A stretch of 64,000 nt of DNA from Prostheceraeus crozeri (taxonomy: Eukaryota; Platyhelminthes; Polycladida; Euryleptidae): contig CAJQUW010015655.1 of assembly GCA_907163375.1 (NCBI GenBank), forward strand, positions 242,657-306,656, read 5' to 3'. Numbering within the stretch: position 1 is the stretch's first letter; each line of letters opens with the position of its first letter. This document shows positions 48,000 through 58,700 of this stretch, in pieces. A program made the position numbers and the translations under genes. Below the pieces are notes generated by a model. The model was not told the origin of the DNA and made no database searches. It saw nothing but the letters and a program-made list of their open reading frames with translations.

Positions 48000-48565
48000 T
48001 GTGTTGTTTTTTTGTTGTTTTTTTTATCGCTAACTACCCTAGTGTGATGAATGGACTGTGTCGGTTAATGGTCTCCATGGGGTTGACATGGTGATTACTA
48101 AGTGTCTATTTATATATAAGTTCCTAATCAATCGAGCCTGAAACTTTGACTTAGGAGATCACTTGTTAAGCGGCCTTGTACGATCTCGTACACTTAAGGG
48201 TGAAGTCCAGCCCGTATAGCGCTATGTTATGGAACCCCGGGTAGGTCCGCCCGGCACGCAATCAGATCCGTCAAGTCTTTGTGCTTAAAGACCTTCATGC
48301 ATTCATGCATTTGTCGAGGATCACAAGTCAGAGGACCATTAGGGGTAAGGTCCAGCCCCGCTTTAGAAGCGCTGAGTGAAAAATGGACTAGTGGGAAGGT
48401 CCTCCACACCGATCTCGTCAAGTTTGGCTCTAAAATGTAGTCCTAGGATAGTCAAAAGTTTGACGCGTCTTGAACGTTTAATGTCTGCCGGTGGGAACGC
48501 ACCACCTGTCCTCTTAAGGACAAACCTTAAGTCTTATTAACTATAAGTTTATTAAAATTATGAAA
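48000..48565. mobile_element. Foreign insert within LINE ORF2, unidentified
   Basis: ORF2 stops matching LINE sequence after NIDFS and resumes at MCDVFYTLLYNAL. The block between has no ORF. It contains two related hairpin-like segments: GTCCAGCCCGTATAGCGCT near 48,205 and GTCCAGCCCCGCTTTAGAAG near 48,351, each followed by a stem partner. Its base composition is GC-richer than the LINE. It could be a SINE or a MITE; the exact ends were not resolved. Confidence 0.5.
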
Positions 48566-48609
48566 CATGTAGACGTCGTTATGGGAATGTCCCAGCTTCA
48601 ATTGATCAG

Positions 48610-49161
48610 ATGTGCGATGTATTTTATACACTACTGTACAACGCATTATCAACTATTCCTTTTTCATATGTCATAACTTCAAATAGGGACAAGCCCTGCA
48701 TGACGCCAGTCCTTAAGTCTTTGATCAACCAAAGGTGGACAGCATATAGAGCGAGGCGTTGGGAGCTCTATAACCACTTAAAGGCTAAAGTTCGTGAAGA
48801 AATTGTTAAGGCGAAGAATGTTTGGGCTCAGCGCAGTATTGATTCTAATAAAAATATTTGGAATGTTGTCAACGAAGTTCGGGGAAAGAGCGCGACCAGC
48901 AATTTTGATAAATTGATCAATGATTTCGGTGGAACTAAGAATTGCCTATCTTGCTTACAAGCTGAGCTAAACAAAAATTTCAATCATGATGTTGGACAGG
49001 ATTATGAATCTCATCTCAATAATGAGCCTTGGGTTGTTGATTTTGATTTATTGGATGTTCTCAAAGCTCTAAAACATCTGAAACATCATCATCATGAAAA
49101 TCATCTGAAAACATCAAAAAATCTTCGTGTTCTGACGGAATCCCGAATCGTCTGCTGCTAG
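48610..49161 (+). pseudogene. LINE ORF2, linker between endonuclease and RT
   Basis: A 183-codon frame with the usual linker content of LINE ORF2: KPCMTPVLKSLINQRWTAYR, then VREEIVKAKNVWAQRSID and IWNVVNEVRGKS. The first RT motif follows in another frame (SDGIPNRLLLEGAEFIAVPL), showing a frameshift near 49,100. The first residues lie just after the foreign insert. Confidence 0.75.
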
Positions 49162-49243
49162 AGGGTGCTGAATTCATTGCAGTCCCATTATATCAAATTT
49201 CAAGCGTTCGGTCGCTACCTGTATATTTCCTATTTGTTGGAAG

Positions 49244-50101
49244 ATGGCTGAAATCATTCCAGTTCCGAAGACTCGCAATCCATCCTTAAAAGACTTCAGA
49301 CCAATTTCCTTAATGTCTACGATCAGCAAAATTTTTGAATCATTCATCGTCAAATCTATGTATGATTCATTATTTCAACTTTACAGTCCTTATCAATATG
49401 CATTCAGAAAACATGGATCGACAGAGAGTGCTCTGGTGCGAATACATGATGCAATAACAAGGTACCTCGATGCCCCTGAAGTGGATTGTGTTCGGATGAC
49501 GTGCCTAGATTTGACCAAAGCCTTCGATAAGATTCGGCCGGAAGAACTTTGCAGACGTCTCAATGATGCAGACATCAACATCGGATTTATAGAATGGCTA
49601 AAGACCTATCTTTCTGAAAGAAGTCAACGCTTGCGTGTGAAAGGAGTTTTTGGTCCAACAATTGACGTAACATCAGGTATTCCCCAGGGTTCCGTGTTAG
49701 GGCCAGTGCTTTTTGCGTCCTTCATGGGATCCATATCAATATCCTCAAATGCAACTTAAATTATGTATGCCGATGACTTGACCCTGATAAAGCCAGTTAT
49801 AAAGAACGAAGCCATACCCACCAATTTATTTGCAATTCAAAAATGGATTACCGAGAATAAGATGATCCTCAATATTCAAAAGTCCAAACAAATCATTTTC
49901 AACCGCAGTTCTTTCAGTGATCGTGTTATGTATGAAGGTGTCCTTTTGAGTCAGTCTTGCAAAATACTTGGTGTCCAGTGGAATGCTAATCTCACATGGG
50001 ATGACCATTTTTCTGTCATACTAAGACTTGCGTCTCAAAGACGTTATGTCATTCGAACATTGCGACCCTTATTTTCTAATGTCAAGCTGTCTACTGTATA
50101 G
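49244..50101 (+). pseudogene. LINE ORF2, reverse transcriptase with one in-frame stop
   Basis: Reverse transcriptase motifs are in order: AEIIPVPKTRNPSLKDFRPI, SLMSTISKIFESFIVKSM, QYAFRKHGSTESAL, CLDLTKAFDKI, SGIPQGSVLGPVLFASFM. A single TAA at 49,757 follows, then the catalytic IMYADDLTLIKP in the same frame, followed by KSKQIIFNRS and CKILGVQWNANLTWDDHF. YADD is the active-site box. Apart from the TAA this part is intact, which argues for a fairly young copy. Confidence 0.85.
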
Positions 50102-50176
50102 AAATCGCTAATTTTACCTATTCTGCTGTACTCTTCCCCATTATTTGCGTGGTTACCGAAAGGTATTGAGGAGAAA

Positions 50177-50428
50177 ATGGAAAAGTTCAACAACCGAGTT
50201 CACAAAATTATTTGTGGTAAAAACTGTTGCTGTGTAAATTTCCCTTCCATTTCATATCTGAGAAGACAGCGTTCTGTGCGATTCTTTTATCAATGTGAGT
50301 CTTACTCTGACCATTCGCTACGTGATCTTGTTCCCTCTCGAATGTCGCGCTCAGGTCATCTGTGTCTGCCACCGTCTAAAACTTCACGTAGGCTGCATTC
50401 ATTTTTCCATGGATTTGTTGTATTGTGA
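50177..50428 (+). pseudogene. LINE ORF2, C-terminal remnant
   Basis: Frame with MEKFNNRVHKIICGKNC and SISYLRRQRSVRFFYQC, corresponding to the post-RT tail (Q/N+..+.I.G....D...L...R...L). It is separated by stops from the RT frame. The 3' untranslated region and (TTAC)n tail follow. Confidence 0.6.
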
Positions 50429-50576
50429 ATCAAATAGTTCCCGACTAGAGGATCTCTGTCTTTGCTGGTTTTATGTGTTGTTACTTTATTTTTTTTTCTC
50501 TTCCATGATGTTTCTTTTCTAAATGTGAAGTGTGTAATCTCCAATGTGAAATTATGATTTTCAATGATAAAATATA

Positions 50577-50597
50577 CACTTACTTACTTACTTACAA
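50577..50597 (+). repeat. (TTAC)n LINE tail
   Basis: ACACTTACTTACTTACTTAC ends the LINE. Tetranucleotide tails are usual for CR1/L2-like elements. Confidence 0.8.
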
Positions 50598-51122
50598 TGG
50601 AAATATGAATACACTGAAGTACCGACAGCACTGACAGAGAAATTTCCCTATTTCATGCAAGCCTAAACGACATCAAACGCTGATTCCTTGCTGATGTCAT
50701 ATCAACTGTGAGATGTGCGTTGTTTAGTGCATGTACATAATCGTAACTACTGCATTTAAACCAAAGAAGAACATACTGTACGTGAGAAGAAAAAAACAAC
50801 AACTTCAAACTTGAATAGACTGACATAACCATCTTGCTATTTTTTAACTGATGTTATCAATCACCAAATAAGTGCTTTATTTTAACTTCTATCATATTAT
50901 AGTGGAAATCCTATTACGTTGCTATTGAGTATTACAAAAGTCAATCCCGCTTAATGGGTGCACTGGTTAATTGGATCACCCGCTTCACTGGAGACTTATG
51001 TTTTGCAAGAACATATGTATCTTATAAGCACTATTTTATCGTTAGGAGGAACATTCCGCATAGTTCGGGCACAGGTTAGAAGGAGTACCCGCTTTGTTGG
51101 GGTGACACAAAAAACATTTCTA
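50598..51122. other. Gene-free stretch
   Basis: Nothing recognised between the LINE tail and the next MITE. Confidence 0.4.
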
Positions 51123-51130
51123 TCTCACAC

Positions 51131-51833
51131 CAGGGATGCGGAGTCGGAGTCAGAGTCCTATCAAATAATAGCACTCCGCACTCCGGCCTATAACCAGGCC
51201 AGAAACATAATACAAATTATTTATCCTCGTGCATAGCTGTCACTGTCTTGATGTCAACTTTCTCCGTCAAACAAAAGTACAAAGACACTGCTGCATGCGA
51301 AGCTTGTAATTGTTGATGGAATGAACCGTTATAGTAAAAAAAAGGTTGTCTTTTCACTCGGTGATTTAGTAGAGAAGACAAGCCTTCCTAGCCTCGATTA
51401 CACCTACGCGCCAAAGGTCACATCAGAGACAAAAATGAAATACTAGTTTGTTTGAGAACATTACCTCTTACCCTCACGTTAATCCTGTGTGATGGCTCCT
51501 CCATATCGCATATTAGAATCGAAAGTGTAGTCATATTTTTTGAAGAAAGATGGGGTATTTTCCTGTCTGGTAGAGACTGGAGAAAAACCGTGTGAAGCAC
51601 ACATCAACAAGATGGGAGGAGCCGAGTCGCATGCATCCAACTTAAAGCGACACTTAATGAACGTTCATCGAAAATGATTGATAATTGAAACAGCAATGAT
51701 CACTAAAGATAGGTTCAGGGAAGCCTATAATGATTTATGATGTAGGTTACCAGTTTTTCAAAAAAAAGTAGGCTATACATACTTGCCACCCGGAGTCGGA
51801 GTTCTATCAAAATGATAGGAGTCCGCATCCCTG
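51131..51833 (+). mobile_element. BED-carrying non-autonomous hAT-like element, copy 4
   Basis: Inverted ends CAGGGATGCGGAGTCGGAG and AGTCCGCATCCCTG with a perfect 8-bp target duplication TCTCACAC (51,123-51,130 and 51,834-51,841). Orientation is opposite to copies 1-3. It has the best preserved BED-finger-like exon, at 51,519-51,677 on the plus strand. Perfect flanking duplications point to a recent insertion. Confidence 0.9.
51519..51677 (+). pseudogene. BED-type zinc-finger exon inside a MITE
   Basis: The frame reads SKV, a TAG where the BED tryptophan belongs, SYFLKKDGVFSCLVETGEKP and then CEAHINKMGGAESHASNLKR with HLMNVHRK and a stop. The BED pattern is W..YF, two cysteines, then SNLxRHLxxxH; everything but the tryptophan and the standard CxxC spacing is visible. 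BED fingers are the DNA-binding domain at the N-terminus of hAT transposases, so this is the leftover of an autonomous parent. The other three copies hold the same exon with different stops. Confidence 0.65.
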
Positions 51834-51841
51834 TCTCACAC

Positions 51842-52389
51842 ACCATTTTATATGTACAGTGATTTCCACGTGTCCGGAATCCATATGAAATACAAAGCAA
51901 TATACTTCGGCGGACACAAATCAATACATTACTATTATCTTGCAAGCGTTTCACCCGTAGGCTTTCTCAATGCGAAGTTGCTTAGGCAAGAAGTTATACA
52001 CGGAATTACATGTAGATAGCAACATTGTTGACGTCGTAGTCACAAAGAAGTTGACAGTGCACTTTGAAACGTAATTGAACAAGTCAATGATGCAAAAGAG
52101 ATATCAGATGTACATGTGCAGATTAATAAGGTAAATCAAAGCATACTGTACCAGTGGCGCAGATAGGGAGGGGGTTTCCAGGGTATCCGGTATGCCTACC
52201 TTTTTCAGGTATGAGTAGTAACAAAAGGTCCATAATAAACACAGCGCGCCCCCCCTCCCCCCCCTCTGGAACGACAGAGGTTGTGGTCTGTCGTGGTGTG
52301 CCGGCCAGGTTGGTTCACGTTCACAACATGTTCGCTGACTCCCCCCCCCCCTCTGCAACGACAGAGTGTGAGACTCGAGTGAGTTGGTC
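51842..52389. other. Gene-free stretch with C-runs
   Basis: Near 52,150 CAGTGGCGCAGATAGGG resembles a DNA transposon terminus. Two long C-runs, each followed by CTCTG.AACGACAGAG (52,245-52,275 and 52,340-52,370), precede the tandem arrays and resemble the C-runs of the satellite. No gene. Confidence 0.45.
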
Positions 52390-52495
52390 CGACCGCCTGG
52401 TTGACTTGGGCGACCGTCCAGGTTGACGTGGGCGACCGTCTAGGTTGACGTGGGCGACCGTCTAGGTTGACGTGGGCGACCGTCTAGGTTGTCGT
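52390..52495. repeat. Tandem repeat, about 22-base unit
   Basis: The unit GTGGGCGACCGTCTAGGTTG (with two more bases) repeats four to five times almost perfectly, immediately upstream of the large satellite. Confidence 0.9.
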
Positions 52496-52499
52496 GGAT

Positions 52500-55400
52500 G
52501 GTGAAATGGCTGCCAGATTCGGATTCAGCGTAAAATTCTGCATCTGTGGTGTGATTTCCAGCTCAATCGGCGAGAAAAAATTTTTCTTCAAAATTTTAAG
52601 AGTTAAAATTTGGGACGTTTTGGTGTGTAGCGCCCAAACGAAGCATCGGATGAGAAAACGGAGGGCAGATTCGGATTCAGCGTGAAATTCTGCATCGGTA
52701 GGGTGAGTTTCAAGTCAATCGGAGAGAAAAAATTTTCACTGACGTCCCCCCTCCCCCCCCTCCTCTGGACAGCTTGCTTCGATTTTGGCTTCCAGTGGAC
52801 GGATTTTGTCGTGCGATAGCTCGTTTGAAAGCTAAGAGTGAGACAAATTCAGTGAAAGAATCGGCTTGTTCCTATCTGTCTTCGTTTAGATGTGAGACGC
52901 CATTTAAGATTTTGGGACATTGGCGAAAAACGACAGAGTTAGAATTTGGGACGTTTTGGGCTGTAGCTTCAAAACGAAGCATCGGATTGGAAAACCGATT
53001 TCAGATTTGGAATCAGCGTGAAATTCTCTATCTGTATGGTGAGTTTCAAGTCAATCGGAGAGAAAAAATTTTCAACATTTTTCGAAAAAACGACAGAGTT
53101 AGAATTTTTGCGATGGCTGCCTACTGTAGAGCCAAAACGAAGCATCGGATGGGAAAACGGAGGCCAGATTCGGATTCAGCGTCAAATTCTACATGGAAAT
53201 GGTGTATTTCCAGCTCAATCGGAGAGAAAAAATTTTCACTGACGTCCCCCCCCCTCTGGACAGCTTGCTTCGATTTTGGCTTCCAGTGGACGGATTTTGT
53301 CGTGCGATAGCTCGTTTGAAAGCTAAGAGTGAGACAAATTCAGTGAAAGAATCGGCTTGTTCCTATCTGTCTTCGTTCAAAAGTTAGAGCGGTTACAAGA
53401 TTTTAGGTCGGAGCTCGCTTACCTGAAAAAATCCTAAGTGTCAGAATTTTGAAAATTTTCCAAAGTGTAGAATTTCGACCTGGGACCGTCACCAAAACAT
53501 TTTTCATCAAATTTTGAAATTTCACTGACGTCCCCCCGCCTCTGGACAGCTTGCTTCGATTTTGGCTTCCAGTGGACGGATTTTGTCGTGCGATAGCTCG
53601 TTTGAAAGCTAAGAGTGAGACAAATTCACTGAAAGAATCGGCTTGTTCCTATCTGTCTTCGTTTAGATGTGAGACGCCATTTAAGATTTTGGGACATTGG
53701 CGAAAAACGACAGAGTTAGAATTTGGGACGTTTTGGGCTCTAGCTTCAAAACGAAGCATCGGATTGGAAAACGGATTTCAGATTTGGAATCAGCGTGAAA
53801 TTCTCTATCTGTATGGTGAGTTTCAAGTCAATCGGAGAGAAAAAATTTTCAACATTTTTCGAAAAAACGACAGAGTTAGAATTTTTGCGATGGCTGCCTA
53901 CTGTAGAGCCAAAACGAAGCATCGGATGGGAAAACGGAGGCCAGATTCGGATTCAGCGTCAAATTCTACATGGAAATGGTGTATTTCCAGCTCAATCGGA
54001 GAGAAAAAATTTTCACTGACGTCCCCCCCCCTCTGGACAGCTTGCTTCGATTTTGGCTTCCAGTGGACGGATTTTGTCGTGCGATAGCTCGTTTGAAAGC
54101 TAAGAGTGAGACAAATTCAGTGAAAGAATCGGCTTGTTCCTATCTGTCTTCGTTCAAAAGTTAGAGCGGTTACAAGATTTTAGGTCGGAGCTCGCTTACC
54201 TGAAAAAATCCTAAGTGTCAGAGTGACTTTGTATGGTTAAATTTTGAAAATTTTCCAAAGTGTAGAATTTCGACCTGGGACCGTCACCAAAACATTTTTT
54301 CATCAAATTTTGAAATTTCACTGACGTCCCCCCCCCTCTGGACAGCTTGCTTCGATTTTGGCTTCCAGTGGACGGATTTTGTCGTGCGATAGCTCGTTTG
54401 AAAGCTAAGAGTGAGACAAATTCAGTGAAAGAATCGGCTTGTTCCTATCTGTCTTCGTTTAGATGTGAGACGCCATTTAAGATTTTGGGACATTGGCGAA
54501 AAACGACAGAGTTAGAATTTGGGACGTTTTGGGCTCTAGCTTCAAAACGAAGCATCGGATTGGAAAACGGATTTCAGATTTGGAATCAGCGTGAAATTCT
54601 CTATCTGTATGGTGAGTTTCAAGTCAATCGGAGAGAAAAAATTTTCAACATTTTTCGAAAAAACGACAGAGTTAGAATTTTTGCGATGGCTGCCTACTGT
54701 AGAGCCAAAACGAAGCATCGGATGGGAAAACGGAGGCCAGATTCGGATTCAGCGTCAAATTCTACATGGAAATGGTGTATTTCCAGCTCAATCGGAGAGA
54801 AAAAATTTTCACTGACGTCCCCCCCCCCCTCTGGACAGCTTGCTTCGATTTTGGCTTCCAGTGGACGGATTTTGTCGTGCGATAGCTCGTTTGAAAGCTA
54901 AGAGTGAGACAAATTCAGTGAAAGAATCGGCTTGTTCCTATCTGTCTTCGTTCAAAAGTTAGAGCGGTTACAAGATTTTAGGTCGGAGCTCGCTTACCTG
55001 AAAAAATCCTAAGTGTCAGAGTGACTTTGTATGGGTAAAATTTTGAAACTTTTCCAAAGTGTAGAATTTCGACCTGGGACCGTCACCAAAACATTTTTCA
55101 TCAAATTTTGAAATTTCACTGACGTCCCCCCCCCTCTGGACAGCTTGCTTCGATTTTGGCTTCGAGTGGACGGATTTTGTCGTGCGATAGCTCGTTTGAA
55201 AGCTAAGAGTGAGACAAATTCAGTGAAAGAATCGGCTTGTTCCTATCTGTCTTCGTTTAGATGTGAGACGCCATTTAAGATTTTAGGACATTGGCGAAAA
55301 ACGACAGAGTTAGAATTTGGGACGTTTTGGGCTCTAGCTTCAAAACGAAGCATCGGATTGGAAAACGGATTTCAGATTTGGAATCAGCGTGAAATTCTCT

Positions 55401-55785
55401 ATCTGTATGGTGAGTTTCAAGTCAATCGGAGAGAAAAAATTTTCAACATTTTTCGAAAAAACGACAGAGTTAGAATTTTTGCGATGGCTGCCTACTGTAG
55501 AGCCAAAACGAAGCATCGGATGGGAAAACGGAGGCCAGATTCGGATTCAGCGTCAAATTCTACATCGAAATGGTGTATTTCCAGCTCAATCGGAGAGAAA
55601 AAATTTTCACTGACGTCCCCCCCCCCTCTGGACAGCTTGCTTCGATTTTGGCTTCCAGTGGACGGATTTTGTCGTGCAATAGCTCGTTTGAAAGCTAAGA
55701 GTGAGACAAATTCAGTGAAAGAATCGGCTTGTTCCTATCTGTCTTCGTTCAAAAGTTAGAGCGGTTACAAGATTTTAGGTCGGAG
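52500..55785. repeat. Higher-order satellite, 777-798 bp dimer of about 490 + 290-304 bp
   Basis: The mark CTCTGGACAGCTTGCTTCG recurs near 52,763, 53,254, 53,540, 54,031, 54,335, 54,829, 55,133 and 55,626. Intervals alternate between about 491 and 286-304. Long and short halves share about 110 leading bases and then diverge. Dimers are almost identical, differing mostly in C-run length (GACGTCCCCC...) and in one or two indels. Within the long half, AAAACGAAGCATCGGAT and AATCGGAGAGAAAAAATTTT recur, so it is itself built from older subunits. The first 260 bases are a diverged edge. Each long half keeps a 178-204 codon open frame, but a second frame is open too and the content is low in domain character. 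The array stops mid-unit at 55,785. Confidence 0.92.
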
Positions 55786-58700
55786 ACTGTGTTTACTTCG
55801 AGATTTTCATGCATCTTTATTTGTAAATTCTTCTGGAAAAACTTAAAAAGCTTTATTTTTTAGATTGAAAACAAAAACTGATCTAGAAAAACTGTAACAA
55901 GCTTTTAATGTACAAAAAACTTCCTTTAAAGATACTTTTTAACTTCTATACTTTTAAGAACTTTAGTCTACTAAAAACTTTTGCTTGGTGAGCTGCTAAA
56001 ACGTCTTTTAATAATGAAGCGCATCTAATAAAAGTAGAAAAAACTTCTACATCAGAGCTTACTATTGTAACAACTTATAACTTGTAAGAAGACTTTAGAT
56101 ACACATTACTTTCTTGCAAACTTAAGCTTTTCTTTTTCTTGAGAAAGCTTTTCTAAGCGCTGGATAACTAACTTAACTTACTTCTTTTGAATCTTTAAAC
56201 TCTTACTAGCTTAGGCTACTTTTACTTGAGCTGAAGATCTAACTAAACCTACAATAACTACAAGAACTTTTTCTTTTATGACTACTTTTTCCTTTAATAC
56301 TTTTGAATAACGGGATAGATACATAGCTTTACTTCCTTTAAAAAGCTAAAACTCTTTTCGGAGTGCTAAACTCTAGTTTGACAACAACGTTTTGTACAAT
56401 ATTGATAGAAACTAAAAAAGCAGCTATTTTGAAAAAAAAACTAATAATACATCCATTACTGCATCTAATACTTATTGCGCATCAGATACCTTTAATTATC
56501 ACACGGAAAACATTTCAATTATCTCTCAAGACGGCTTTTTTGAGCACTCTTAATACAAAAATAAAATCAACAGTAGCCAAGAGCAACAAACCAGACTCTA
56601 AGTCATAGCTTATTATGAACTACGTTGCAACTTTATAGATAATCACAAAGAAATGCTATAAATAAAAAACTTAGAAAACCAGGTCTCTTTTTACTACATA
56701 GAGACTAACACTAAACAAATAAAGATAACATTAGCTTTTCTAACACGAAACTTTAAAACAACACGCAGCTTTTATACTACATTAAATCTGAAAGCGACAA
56801 ATACTCTTTATTTGCTAACTTGACGATAAACTACTTAGCTTTTTTTCAATGGCTTGTTTATAATCTATATCTAAAAAATCTTCTCTTTGAATAGACTGGA
56901 CCACAGCTTTTTTTGATATCGCACCCTAAGCAACATACCAACACAAACCTATAAAAGGCTAGAACTTGTCTTAAAAAGAAAGAAGAATCTTCTATCATTG
57001 AGAAACTCGAATCTTCCTTTACTGTTTTTATAGAAGAAAGAAAAATACTCTCAGCAAAAAACTTTGTAAACTAAAAAGTCATTTTTTTTTAACTAACCTC
57101 TTGCTTTGTACTGAAACTAAACTTTTTATTACTGTTAACTCTAACTTTTAAACTTGCCAACTTTTTTTTGCACAGAATAAACGCCTATTCTAGGGGCATT
57201 AACTCTTTGTTCCGCTATCTGAAGATGTTTAATGGTGGACTTACTTTTCATTCTTGCTACCTAAGCTTACAATGACTTACCTACAAGACTTTATTATTTT
57301 AAACGTTCTTAGCTAAACTATACTAGAACTACTGTACTTAATACTCTTATTTCTATTTAAAACACCTACTATACTAAAAAGGTACTTTTTTAACATTTAC
57401 TAGCTTTCAACTTGTTAGCTTAATCTTCAACTATTTTTTACTATGCTGACTTGGCAACTTTTAACTAGCTTTGCCCGTCTCTCTTGAAAAAAAACTTTAC
57501 TAAACTAAAAAAAAGCTAACCTTTTGGATATACGTTTTACTTCTTAGAATAACTTTGAATAAAAACTTACTATCATAACAACTTCTTTATAGCTAAACTT
57601 AGAGACTGTTAATAAATAAAAAAAGAGACTAGTCTCTAACTTAAAACTCTACAAAGAAACGTGTAAAACTCATCTGAGAAACACTAACTGAGAAATAACA
57701 AAAACGGCAAATCATGGATAAAATACAGGATTAAACTATTTTTTCTTTAGCGTTAGATAAAAAACACTTTTTTTTAAAAAACTTTTAGGCTTAAAAAACA
57801 CTTGTTTATAACAAAACTTTGTTGACTTAACAAACTGTCCTAATTTAAACTTTATTGCTTTGCTGAATCTTTGCTAACTCTCGTATGCTCTTTACTCTGG
57901 CGTAAAAAAATTTGCTTTATATGAAAAACAAGAAGGCTAAAAAAAAAATCTCTAACCTAACCTCTTTGAGCTGAGAAACCTTATGAGATGAACATAACTC
58001 GCTTTAAACTAAACTAGAGAAAGCTTTTAAGAAACTTTAACTTATAAAACGTACAAAGACCTTGCTCAACAGCTTTTTGCAAAGCTTCAAACTATTGTGT
58101 TTGTTAAAAAATTAATACTTCTGAGATCCTTGCTTTTCTTAACTTTATGGGAAAGCTTTTCTTCTAAAGCTTTGACTCATTCGTGTATTGCTGTTTAAAA
58201 CTCACCTTGACTAATAACTCTTTTTTACTTTTTTCTAAGCTTCAAACAAAATCGACGCCGCAACTCAAACAAAGATAAACTAAACAGGTACAAAACTATA
58301 AAGGGAACTTCTTTAAAACTTCTGAGAGCTTTGGGAAACGAAAAACTTAATCTTCACACTAAACTTTTTTTACCTTTTAATTAAATACATAAAAGACACT
58401 AAATCTGCACTACTGTTCCCTAGCATCATCCGAAACTTTTTTACTATACCCAAAAAAACACCACAAAGGAGCCTTCCCACCCAAAAAGACAACTACTCTA
58501 CATATTGTGAAGGCAAACCTTTCTCTAGAATGAGCACCGGAGCAACCCAACCTATCCATGTACTAAAACTGAACTTTAACGTTCTACAGCCAGATATTCA
58601 AATCAACATTAAGAACTAAAACCTCGGCGGCAGTATAAATTACTACGCACTACCCGGAGACTTAACTTGCTTCATTCTCTGGAGAACTTCAAAACTCAAA

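Larger units (their letters stand above)
45990..50597 (+). mobile_element. Nearly full-length LINE with ORF1 and ORF2, interrupted
   Basis: An untranslated leader from about 45,990 is followed by ORF1 (46,472-47,046), endonuclease (47,220 onward), reverse transcriptase and post-RT region, and a (TTAC)n tail at about 50,577-50,597. The domain order matches two-ORF CR1/L2-like LINEs. A foreign block of about 560 bases (about 48,000-48,565) splits ORF2 between endonuclease and RT. A few frame breaks and stops make the copy non-functional. Confidence 0.85.

Noticed and set aside
53018-55613. 74-codon frames repeated in the satellite
   Set aside because: They are shadow frames of the tandem repeat and change with it; not independent genes.
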